Shown one piece after another: positions 1-5,926 of a DNA stretch of 18,469 nucleotides; the first letter of the stretch is position 1; each line of letters starts with the position of its first letter. Below the pieces are notes generated by a model. The model worked only from the letters and a program-made list of their open reading frames with translations, was not told the origin of the DNA and did not search any database. The DNA lies in NCBI GenBank assembly GCA_017577365.1, contig PKRJ01000066.1, positions 1 to 18,469 on the forward strand, given 5' to 3'. The translations under genes and the position numbers were made by a program. Source of the stretch: Gammaproteobacteria bacterium (lineage in GTDB: Bacteria; Pseudomonadota; Gammaproteobacteria; Steroidobacterales; Rariloculaceae).

Positions 1-1
1 G

Positions 2-97
2 CTCCGAGTCGAGCGCGAAGGCCGACAGCTGTTTCTGACGATTCAAAGAGCCTGCTGCTGCGCGCTGCGATATTCAACATTCGATAACGACGACTAA
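2..97 (+). CDS. possible 3' end of an unidentified gene entering the window
   Basis: A reading frame is open from base 2 to a TAA at 95-97, giving about 31 residues. The first part (VEREGRQLFLTI) has the look of a protein C-terminus with alternating charged and hydrophobic residues. The rest is Cys/Ala-rich and unconvincing. There is too little to assign a family, and the stretch may equally be non-coding. It lies just before the small gene that starts at 139. Confidence 0.2.
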   Translation, partial: LRVEREGRQLFLTIQRACCCALRYSTFDNDD

Positions 98-138
98 CGA
101 CGACGCGGCGAGCCCGCGCACGTCAAGGAGCACCGTTA

Positions 139-333
139 ATGCGACCGCGTCAACCACCGCCGACCTCTCCGCGAACCGCCCGCAAGCACGATCCTACGAC
201 GCTGCCGCTCGATCGAGCGCTTCATGAGGTTCACGCGATCATCGCCGCGTCGCAACGCTTAGGGCCCGGGTACGGCTGCGTCGAGTGGTACTTCTACGAC
301 GACCGCAAGGAGCCGCAGCGCCGCGTTCAGTGA
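139..333 (+). CDS. small hypothetical protein, 64 aa
   Basis: I do not recognise this protein. The support for it being a gene is an AAGGAG Shine-Dalgarno sequence at 125-130, eight bases before the ATG. The second half of the product has a non-random composition (ALHEVHAIIAASQRLGPGYG followed by CVEWYFYDDRK). The N-terminal 25 residues are Pro/Arg/Thr-rich and probably disordered. There is no signal peptide or membrane segment. The product is short, soluble and basic, with one cysteine and an aromatic cluster near the end. A nested palindromic repeat begins 13 nt after the stop codon. The alternative is a chance open frame in G+C-rich DNA. Confidence 0.5.
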   Translation: MRPRQPPPTSPRTARKHDPTTLPLDRALHEVHAIIAASQRLGPGYGCVEWYFYDDRKEPQRRVQ

Positions 334-346
334 TCGCGTCAGCGGC

Positions 347-557
347 GGCTCCCCGCTATCCGTCTCCGCGGGAAAGCGTCGAACGCACGGTGGAAGCGGC
401 GGGTTTGCTGCTATCCGCGGGACCGCTGTGAGCACGTCCCTGCAAGCCGCGGGCTCGCCACGCCCGGGCTCGCACGCTTCCGCGAAGACCGATGGCAGCA
501 AGCCCGCCTCGGTCGCATCTCGCGGCGCTTTCCCGCGAAGACGGATAGCATCGAGCC
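347..557. repeat. outer arms of a nested palindromic repeat
   Basis: The left arm at 347-378 and the right arm at 526-557 are inverted repeats matching at 28 of 32 positions (shared blocks GCTATCCGTCT and CGCGGGAAAGCG). The arms resemble those of the element at 3898-4021 (common block GCTATC-GTCTTCGCGGGA, allowing one variable base). A second, complete element of the same family (398-508) lies between them. Short leftovers at 379-397 and 509-525 flank the inner element. The simplest reading is one element inserted in the loop of another. No protein gene is convincing here, although reading frames run through it on both strands. Confidence 0.75.
398..508 (-). repeat. inner copy of a ~110-bp dispersed palindromic repeat
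   Basis: Read on the minus strand, this 111-bp segment aligns with 3902-4017 on the plus strand at roughly 85% identity by eye. One arm has a 6-bp deletion and the loop a 1-bp insertion. The ends are GGCGGG and CCCGCC in both copies. The loop between the arms is also conserved (GCGTGCGAGCC, GGCGAGCCCGC, CAGGGACGTG). Two stem pairs differ from the other copy by changes on both sides (C-G to T-A, and G-C to C-G), so the ability to fold is kept. This copy's stem is weaker, because of the deletion and two unpaired changes. Confidence 0.8.
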
Positions 558-594
558 CTCCGGCGCAACCGACGCTCGTGCTATCGTCCCGCCG

Positions 595-1260
595 ATGCTG
601 CGAGAACGTGGAGCGCTCCTTGCCCTGCTGATCGTCCTGTTCGCCGCGTGGGCGTTCGTCGAGCTGTCGGACGAGGTGGTCGACGGCAGCACCGCAGCGG
701 CCGACGAGTTCGTTCTGCTTCTCTTTCGCTCGCCGCACGACCGCACCGATCCGCTCGGCCCCGACTGGATCGAGGAGACGGCGCGCGACGTCACGGGTCT
801 CGGCGGCGTCGGCGTGCTGACGTTCATCACGTTCGCGATGGCCGGCTTCCTCGCGCTGCAAGGGAAACGTCATCTCGCCGCTTACGTGATCGTCGCCGTC
901 GGCACGGGGATGGTCCTCAGCGTGCTGCTCAAGGCGGGTTTCGATCGTCCCCGACCGGACCTCGTGCCGCACGCTCAGGTCGTCTACACGAGCAGCTTCC
1001 CGAGCGGCCATTCGATGATGTCGGCGGTCACGTATCTCACGCTCGGCGCCCTGCTCGCAAGCGCACAATCGTCTTGGCTGCTGAAGGGCTATCTGCTCGG
1101 GCTCGCCGCGCTGCTGACCGTGGCCGTCGGCATTTCGCGCGTCTACCTCGGCGTGCATTGGCCGACCGACGTGCTCGGAGGGTGGGCGGCCGGCGCCGCG
1201 TGGGCCCTCGCGTGCTGGACGGTCGCGCGCTATCTTCGCCGTCGGGGCAGAATCGAGTGA
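595..1260 (+). CDS. PAP2-family membrane phosphatase (undecaprenyl-diphosphatase / phosphatidic acid phosphatase type), 221 aa
   Basis: The protein carries all three signature motifs of type 2 phosphatidic acid phosphatases: K113-x6-RP (KAGFDRPRP), PSGH139S, and SR-x5-H188-x3-D (SRVYLGVHWPTD). In this family His139 is the general acid and His188 the nucleophile that forms a phospho-enzyme. Hydrophobic segments near residues 5-22, 75-95, 95-113, 140-160, 165-183 and 192-210 fit the usual six-helix inner-membrane fold with the active site facing the periplasm. Likely substrates are lipid phosphates such as phosphatidate, phosphatidylglycerol phosphate or undecaprenyl diphosphate, and sequence alone does not choose between them. 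A cardiolipin synthase gene lies 375 bp downstream on the same strand, which fits a role in phospholipid turnover. No strong Shine-Dalgarno sequence precedes this ATG, but the length and N-terminal helix support it. Confidence 0.9.
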   Translation: MLRERGALLALLIVLFAAWAFVELSDEVVDGSTAAADEFVLLLFRSPHDRTDPLGPDWIEETARDVTGLGGVGVLTFITFAMAGFLALQGKRHLAAYVIVAVGTGMVLSVLLKAGFDRPRPDLVPHAQVVYTSSFPSGHSMMSAVTYLTLGALLASAQSSWLLKGYLLGLAALLTVAVGISRVYLGVHWPTDVLGGWAAGAAWALACWTVARYLRRRGRIE

Positions 1261-1327
1261 GGCGAATGCGGTGTCGAGCGAAGTTTCGGCACCGGCCGAC
1301 GGCCGCTGCCGCCGGCCGGCCGGGAGA

Positions 1328-1546
1328 TCAACGACTGGGTTTGTCGTAGTCGCGGCTGACGGCAGGATCGATTTCCTTCGCGCGCTCGCGTCCTTCGCGC
1401 TCGGCGCGCTCGAGCTCGCGGCGCTCGTCGTCCGAGAGAGCTTCCGGTTTCTCGTTCACGCCGCGCTCCGCGGTCTTACGCGCGCCCTCGTTGTACTTCC
1501 GAGCCGCGGTGCGGCTGCCTTCGCCTTCGTTTTTCTGCTGCGGCAT
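1328..1546 (-). CDS. small charged hypothetical protein, 72 aa
   Basis: The ATG is preceded by a perfect AGGAGG (plus-strand CCTCCT at 1555-1560) eight bases upstream, which strongly supports translation. The product is very hydrophilic. The N-terminus reads KNEGEGSRTAARKYNEGARK, and a Glu/Arg-rich, probably helical segment (ALSDDERRELERAEREGRER) follows. There is no signal peptide, cysteine or membrane segment. Short proteins of this style, with an N-terminal EGEGSRTAA-like motif, are common in proteobacterial genomes, but I know of no function. It lies opposite to its neighbours, in the gap between the PAP2 phosphatase and cardiolipin synthase genes, and so has its own promoter. Confidence 0.75.
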   Translation of the reverse strand: MPQQKNEGEGSRTAARKYNEGARKTAERGVNEKPEALSDDERRELERAEREGRERAKEIDPAVSRDYDKPSR

Positions 1547-1634
1547 TCAGGTTCCCTCCTGCTCGACCCTTCGAGCGCCTTCGAAGGTGTCGTAGCAAGT
1601 TCCGTACCACGAGCTCACACGCATCCCTGAGCGC

Positions 1635-2981
1635 ATGCAGTGGCTGAATATCGCGCTTGCCGTGCTGGTCACGGCCGCCGGCCTCGCGGCCGCGGTCCAT
1701 GCGCTGCTTTACAAGCGCCGTCCGCAGGCCGCGCTCGGCTGGATCGCCGTCTGTCTGATGCTGCCGATCCTTGGCGCGTTGCTTTATTACCTCTTCGGCA
1801 TCAATCGGGTCCAAGCGCGCGCGAGGGTCCTACGCGGAGGAACCAGCGCGAAGACGCCCGTGCCGGCCGACAACAAAGCGGGTTGGACGCATGGCAACGA
1901 CGTGACGGCGTTGCACTGCGGCGAAGAGGCCTACCCCGCGATGCTCGAAGCGATTCGCGGCGCGGAGAAGTACGTCTATCTCTCGACCTATATTTTCGGA
2001 ACCGGCGGCGTCGGCGGCGAGTTCATCGACGCGCTCGCGGATGCGGCGCGACGCGGCGTCGACGTGCGGGTCCTGATCGACGGCGTCGGCGAGCTGTACA
2101 CGTGGCCGCTCGCCGGACGAGCGCTCCGTCGGCGAGGCGTGCGAGTCGCGACGTTCTTGCCGCCTCGGCTGGTTCCGCCGACGGTCAGTATCAACCTGCG
2201 CAACCATCGCAAGATTCTCGTCGTCGACGGCGAGATCGGGTTCACAGGCGGCATGAACATCGCCGACAGGCACCTCGTGGCCGACGCGACTCGCCGGCAG
2301 CGCGTCGTCGACGTGCATTTCCGCCTGGTCGGTCCCATCGTTGCGCGGCTCGAGGAGATCTTCGCCGCGGATTGGCTGTTCACGACGCGCGAAAAGCTGC
2401 CGATCCATGAGCCGGCGCGGCGCATCGCCGGCGCCGCGTCGTGCCGCGTCATCGCCGACGGGCCGGACGAGCCTCGGGACATCTTGCTCGGCCTCTTGCT
2501 TCGATCGATCGCGAGCGCCCAGCGAAGGGTCGCGATCATGACGCCGTACTTCCTGCCGTCGCCCGAGCTGATCGGCGTGTTCCACGCCGCGGCGCTTCGC
2601 GGCATCGAGGTCGACGTCGTGTTGCCCGCGAAGAACAACCTGCCTTACGTGCACTGGGCATCGCGCCACATGCTGTGGCAGCTCCTGGTCGCCGACGTTC
2701 GTATCCACTATCAGCCCGCACCGTTCGTGCATACGAAGCTGCTGCTCGTCGACGACGCGACGGCCGTGATCGGCTCGTGGAATATCGACCCGCGCAGCTT
2801 GCGGCTCAATTTCGAGCTCGCCGTCGAGATTCACGACCGAGTGCTCGTCGCTCATCTCGGCGAGCACTTCGATGCCGCGTTACGCCGATCGACGACGGTC
2901 ACGCTCGCCGACGTCGACGGCCGAAGCCTCCCCGAGCGCTTGCGGGACGGCGCGGCATGGCTTCTCTCGCCCTATCTCTGA
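1635..2981 (+). CDS. cls: cardiolipin synthase (phospholipase D superfamily), 448 aa
   Basis: This enzyme makes cardiolipin by transferring a phosphatidyl group between phospholipids at the inner membrane. Residues 1-60 hold two transmembrane helices with the PLDc_N character (QAALGWIAVCLMLPILGALL, then YYLFGINR). Two catalytic HKD motifs follow: H191-R-K193-x4-D198 (HRKILVVD, then GEIGFTGGMNIADRH) and H366-T-K368-x4-D373 (HTKLLLVDD, then IGSWNIDPRS). Both motifs keep His, Lys and Asp, so the enzyme should be active. The length is close to that of ClsA-type synthases (about 480 aa). The start has only a weak ribosome binding site. The gene lies between a lipid phosphatase gene and bacterioferritin, on the strand of both, but gaps of about 80 bp or more suggest separate transcripts. 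A related transferase of the same family is the main alternative. Confidence 0.93.
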   Translation: MQWLNIALAVLVTAAGLAAAVHALLYKRRPQAALGWIAVCLMLPILGALLYYLFGINRVQARARVLRGGTSAKTPVPADNKAGWTHGNDVTALHCGEEAYPAMLEAIRGAEKYVYLSTYIFGTGGVGGEFIDALADAARRGVDVRVLIDGVGELYTWPLAGRALRRRGVRVATFLPPRLVPPTVSINLRNHRKILVVDGEIGFTGGMNIADRHLVADATRRQRVVDVHFRLVGPIVARLEEIFAADWLFTTREKLPIHEPARRIAGAASCRVIADGPDEPRDILLGLLLRSIASAQRRVAIMTPYFLPSPELIGVFHAAALRGIEVDVVLPAKNNLPYVHWASRHMLWQLLVADVRIHYQPAPFVHTKLLLVDDATAVIGSWNIDPRSLRLNFELAVEIHDRVLVAHLGEHFDAALRRSTTVTLADVDGRSLPERLRDGAAWLLSPYL

Positions 2982-3063
2982 CGCGCCGCGTCCCCTGCAC
3001 ACGGCGACCGGAGTAGGCAGCCATGGTACGCTTGGGCGAGTTGCGAGCCGAACGAGGATGCGC

Positions 3064-3543
3064 ATGAAAGGTCACGATGACGTCATAGCCGTGCTGAACA
3101 AGGTGCTCAAGAACGAGCTCACGGCCATCAACCAGTACTTTCTGCACTCGCGAATGCTTCGCAATTGGGGTGTGACGAAGCTCGCGGAGTACGAGTACAA
3201 GCAGTCGATCGACGAGATGCGCCACGCGGACAAGCTCGTCGAGCGGATCCTGTTTCTCGACGGGCTACCGAATCTCCAGGATCTCGGCAAGCTGCTGATC
3301 GGCGAGGACGTCGAGGAGATCCTGCGCTGCGACCTGCAGCTCGAGCAGATGGCGATGCCGACGCTTCGAGAAGGGATCGCGTTGTGCGAGCGCGTCAACG
3401 ACTACGTATCTCGGCGGCTGCTCGAGGAGATTCTCGCTAGCGAAGAGGAGCACGTCGATACGCTCGAGGCTCAGTTCGAGCTGCTGAAGCGCGTCGGTCT
3501 TCAGAACTACGTGCAGCTGCAGAGCTCTCCGGCGGAGGACTGA
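3064..3543 (+). CDS. bfr: bacterioferritin, 159 aa
   Basis: This is a haem-containing iron-storage protein that assembles into a 24-mer shell and oxidises Fe(II) to a mineral core. The ferroxidase ligands are all present at their canonical numbers: E18, Y25, E51, H54, E94, E127 and H130. The haem-binding M52 is also present. I chose the ATG at 3064 because it gives this exact numbering and the usual length, and because GAGG at 3054-3057 lies six bases before it. The ATG at 3058 would overlap that spacing, and the reading frame is also open much further upstream into the cardiolipin synthase gene. It is convergent with bfd, whose product releases iron from bacterioferritin, 74 bp away. Confidence 0.97.
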   Translation: MKGHDDVIAVLNKVLKNELTAINQYFLHSRMLRNWGVTKLAEYEYKQSIDEMRHADKLVERILFLDGLPNLQDLGKLLIGEDVEEILRCDLQLEQMAMPTLREGIALCERVNDYVSRRLLEEILASEEEHVDTLEAQFELLKRVGLQNYVQLQSSPAED

Positions 3544-3617
3544 GCCGAGCGCGGCCCGAGACGAGCCCCGCGCGCTCGAGCACGGCGAGCACGGTCGACG
3601 GACGCAGCCCGCGCCAG

Positions 3618-3818
3618 CTATGCAACCTGCGGCACCTCGCGCTCGCCCTCGCGAGCGCCGTGAGCTTCCTCGATGACCTTTGCCGCGAACTCGAGACAAC
3701 GACCGCAGCGAACCGGTTTGCCGAGGCGGCGATAGATCGCCGGCGCGGAACGGAGCCCCTCGCGGGCTGCGGCGCGGATATCGCTGTCGCGGTGGCCGTT
3801 GCAGATGCAGACGTACAT
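3618..3818 (-). CDS. bfd: bacterioferritin-associated ferredoxin, 66 aa
   Basis: This small [2Fe-2S] protein passes electrons to bacterioferritin to reduce and mobilise stored iron. The start MYVCICNG is the family hallmark. The four cluster cysteines are C4, C6, C38 and C41, which gives the C-x-C-x31-C-x2-C spacing known for Bfd. The frame is open upstream to an ATG at 3899, but the Met at 3818 gives the canonical N-terminus and length. The longer form would also translate through the Fur-like box and the hairpin at 3873-3900. The last ~15 residues (AHGAREGEREVPQVA) are a charged tail with no known role. It converges on bfr. A Fur-like site lies 22 bp upstream of the start, implying induction by iron shortage. 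Confidence 0.95.
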   Translation of the reverse strand: MYVCICNGHRDSDIRAAAREGLRSAPAIYRRLGKPVRCGRCLEFAAKVIEEAHGAREGEREVPQVA

Positions 3819-3840
3819 GGCGCGCACAGCTTGGCGCATC

Positions 3841-3855
3841 CGAGAATCATTGTCA
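3841..3855. promoter_or_regulatory. Fur-like box in the bfd promoter region
   Basis: The plus strand reads CGAGAATCATTGTCA, matching the 7-1-7 Fur consensus TGATAATnATTATCA at 11 of 14 specified positions and keeping the central AAT-n-ATT. On the minus strand it overlaps a perfect TTGACA -35 hexamer (plus 3851-3856), although no good -10 is visible 16-18 bases downstream. It begins 22 bp upstream of the bfd start codon. In many proteobacteria bfd is repressed by Fe-Fur, so position and target fit. Binding has not been shown. Confidence 0.65.
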
Positions 3856-3872
3856 ATTGCGATCGATTGCGC

Positions 3873-3900
3873 TTTGCGTCGGCTTTGGAGCCGACGCAAA
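3873..3900. repeat. perfect 12-bp hairpin upstream of bfd
   Basis: TTTGCGTCGGCT (3873-3884) and AGCCGACGCAAA (3889-3900) are perfect inverted repeats around the loop TTGG. The hairpin is fused to the long palindromic element that starts at 3898: the AAA at 3898-3900 can pair in either structure. No long T-run follows on either strand. It may be part of the mobile-looking repeat, a transcription stop after the dehydrogenase gene, or a protein site. Confidence 0.7.
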
Positions 3901-4021
3901 GGGCGGGCTCGGTGCTATCGGTCTTCGCGGGAGCGTGCGAGCCAGGGACGGCGAGCCCGCAGCGCACAGGGACGTGTTCGCAGCGGTCCCGCGAAGGCCG
4001 ATAGCACCGAGCCCGCCCTTT
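3898..4021 (+). repeat. 35-bp stem / 54-nt loop palindromic element, possible bidirectional terminator
   Basis: The left arm at 3898-3932 and the right arm at 3987-4021 are complementary over 35 bp with one mismatch (a G-U wobble in RNA). The loop spans 3933-3986. The core 3902-4017 is a second copy of the repeat at 398-508, in inverted orientation. The stem is G+C-rich with an AAA/TTT base. On the plus strand it runs into TTTTT (4019-4023), and on the minus strand into TTT. It begins 13 nt past the stop of the PQQ dehydrogenase gene, so terminating that transcript before bfd is a reasonable role. The conserved loop is not explained by termination alone. Confidence 0.8.
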
Positions 4022-4034
4022 TTCGCAACTTCCC

Positions 4035-5840
4035 TTAATTTTCAGCAGGTAGCGCGAAGACGTTAATGGAGTTTCCGCGATGCGGCGGCACCTCGATGCC
4101 CGCGGCATTCGCGAGCAGCCGCGGCCCGATCTGCGATTCCCCGTTCACGACGGCGATGTACTGCCTTCCGTCCACGGCATACGTGATCGTGCTCGTCTGC
4201 ACCGTCGCGCCGAGCGGCTCGGACTCCCACAGGATCTCGCCGGTCTCGGCGTCGAAGGCGCGGAGCACCTGCATGATGTCGCCCCAGAACACGAGCCCGC
4301 CGGCGGTCGCCAGCACCGCTCCCATGCCGCCCGCACGCCCCTCGTAGAGCCGGTGAATCTCGCCGGTTCTCATATCGATACGCGCAAGCCCTGCGAACTT
4401 GTCGAGATCTGCGCCGGGCCTCAGCGCGCCGACACGGCGCTCGCCGGGGCCGTCCGGCACGGCGCGCGTCATGTCGAGGCAGTAGTCGACATACGGCACA
4501 TAGAGCGAGTTCAGGGCCGGGTGATACGCCGTCGGCCAGTAACTGCGCGTGTTCCAATAGCACACGAGGCTGCGCTTGCCGGGCGCATCGAGCACGAGAT
4601 CCCAGTTGATATAGGTCGTGCCCGTTTTGACGTCGATGTCGGACAGGATGAAATTCGGCGTGTCATACGGGAATGGCGTCGCCCATATCAGCTCGCCCGT
4701 ATCGCGGTCGTTGACCCAGATTCCGCCGCCCTCGCCGACCGTGATCACGACGTCGCGCTCCACGCCTTTCTGCACGTCCGGGTTGATCCATTTGACGAAG
4801 CGCGGGTCGGGGTCGATGACCGTGCGCACGAGCGTCTTCTCGTGGTTGATGTCCATGTCCCAGTCGTCGCCCGGGAGATGCTGGTAGTACCAGACGAGCT
4901 CGCCCGTGTCGGCGCGCAGCGCGATCGTCGAATTGCTGTAGAGATCCGCCGGTGCGTGCGGCGGGACGGCCGCGTGGTCGCCGCCGTGGCGATCCGCGCG
5001 GGTATTCGGCATCGGATTCGAGATGCCCCAGAACACGAGGTTGCGGACCGGATCGAACGTGCCGGGCAAGCCCCACGTCGACGCGCGCCGCTCGGACGGC
5101 GGCGTCCCGCCCCACGACTCGTCGCCGGGCTCGCCCGCGCCGGGCGCAGTGTAGAAGCGCCAGACCTCTTCGCCCGTGCGCGCGTCGTGCGCGGCGATGT
5201 AGCAGTTCTCGCGAGCGGTGTTGCAGGTCCGGCCGGAGATGACCTTGCCGTTGACGACGATCGCGCCCGACGTGTGCTGCTCCGGCGTGACCTCGGTGCT
5301 CCATCGCACTTGGCCCGTCGCCGCGTCGAGCGCGACGATGGGGCTCGGCTCGTTGCGCGGAGCGGGCGCCGTGAAGAAGACGGTGTCGCCGTGGATCGCG
5401 AGCGCTTTGAGCCGCGTCGACACGCGCCCCTCGGGCTGGTAAGCCCAAAGCGTTTCCCCGGTCGCCGCGTCGAGCGCCCAAACGCCGCTCGCACTTTCAC
5501 CGCCGCCGGGTACGGCGACGTACATGACGCCGCGGTAGACGATCGGAATCACCTCGATCACGCCGGGCGGCAGCGCCTTGCTCCAGACCTTCTCGAGGCG
5601 AGAAACGTTGCTTTTGTTGATCTGATCGAGCGGGCTGAAACGCTGCGCATCGTAAGTTCGGCTATACATCAGCCAGTCCGCCGGATCCGGATTGCGCAGC
5701 ATCTGGTCGGTGACCGGAAACCGCCGGATCTCGTCGGTGCGGCGCGCCTCGCTCGTTTCGCCGGTCTGCGCCGCGGCCGCTCCCGCCGCGAGCGCAATCA
5801 TTCCGCCGAGCAACATCTCACGGCAACGGACTCTTCTCAT
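4035..5840 (-). CDS. periplasmic PQQ-dependent alcohol dehydrogenase (quinoprotein), 601 aa
   Basis: An eight-bladed propeller quinoprotein that oxidises alcohols in the periplasm. Repeated tryptophan-docking-type motifs (WALDAATGETLW, ALDAATGQVRW, AHDARTGEEVWRF, ALRADTGELVWYYQ, DRDTGELIWATPF, AFDAETGEILWES) mark the blades. Residues 1-25 form a Sec signal peptide ending in GAAAAQ. N275 (SNPMPN) matches the Asn metal ligand, and D328 in WDMD the catalytic Asp. D330, two residues on, is the extra Asp that marks lanthanide-using enzymes such as XoxF and PedH. The adjacent-cysteine pair of methanol dehydrogenases is absent. C206 and C213, seven residues apart, could form an alternative disulfide near PQQ. 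There is no fused cytochrome c domain. The electron acceptor, an MxaI-type subunit and PQQ biosynthesis genes are not in the window. The substrate cannot be predicted. GGGGGAG lies close before the ATG. Confidence 0.92.
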   Translation of the reverse strand: MRRVRCREMLLGGMIALAAGAAAAQTGETSEARRTDEIRRFPVTDQMLRNPDPADWLMYSRTYDAQRFSPLDQINKSNVSRLEKVWSKALPPGVIEVIPIVYRGVMYVAVPGGGESASGVWALDAATGETLWAYQPEGRVSTRLKALAIHGDTVFFTAPAPRNEPSPIVALDAATGQVRWSTEVTPEQHTSGAIVVNGKVISGRTCNTARENCYIAAHDARTGEEVWRFYTAPGAGEPGDESWGGTPPSERRASTWGLPGTFDPVRNLVFWGISNPMPNTRADRHGGDHAAVPPHAPADLYSNSTIALRADTGELVWYYQHLPGDDWDMDINHEKTLVRTVIDPDPRFVKWINPDVQKGVERDVVITVGEGGGIWVNDRDTGELIWATPFPYDTPNFILSDIDVKTGTTYINWDLVLDAPGKRSLVCYWNTRSYWPTAYHPALNSLYVPYVDYCLDMTRAVPDGPGERRVGALRPGADLDKFAGLARIDMRTGEIHRLYEGRAGGMGAVLATAGGLVFWGDIMQVLRAFDAETGEILWESEPLGATVQTSTITYAVDGRQYIAVVNGESQIGPRLLANAAGIEVPPHRGNSINVFALPAEN

Positions 5841-5910
5841 GGCTCCCCCTCGTCCTTGATTTTCGAGTCGCGGCTTCCGGCCTCGTCGCCGAATGCCGTT
5901 GCGCTGCCGG

Positions 5911-5925
5911 ATTATGACACGTCAT
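5911..5925 (-). promoter_or_regulatory. candidate -10 and inverted repeat upstream of the PQQ dehydrogenase
   Basis: On the minus strand CATAAT (plus 5911-5916) matches the -10 consensus at five of six bases. It overlaps ATGAC-GT-GTCAT, an inverted repeat with 5-bp arms (plus 5914-5925). The site is about 75 bp upstream of the dehydrogenase start codon. No good -35 lies at the usual distance, which would suit an activator-dependent promoter. Both elements are short, so chance is possible. Confidence 0.35.
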
Positions 5926-5926
5926 G

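Noticed and set aside
259..1158. 299-aa minus-strand frame across the repeat and the PAP2 gene
   Set aside because: The PAP2 gene on the plus strand has all three catalytic motifs. The minus frame simply reads through the palindromic repeat and the antisense of that gene.
2872..3063. N-terminally extended bacterioferritin starting inside the cardiolipin synthase gene
   Set aside because: The start at 3064 gives canonical ferroxidase residue numbers, the normal length and a suitable ribosome binding site.
3437..4108. Frames through the 3898-4021 element on either strand, giving peptides such as GLRGSVRARDGEPAAHRDVF or SVFAGACEPG
   Set aside because: Similar peptides appear from the 398-508 copy only because the DNA repeat is shared. 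No ribosome binding site or sensible start exists.
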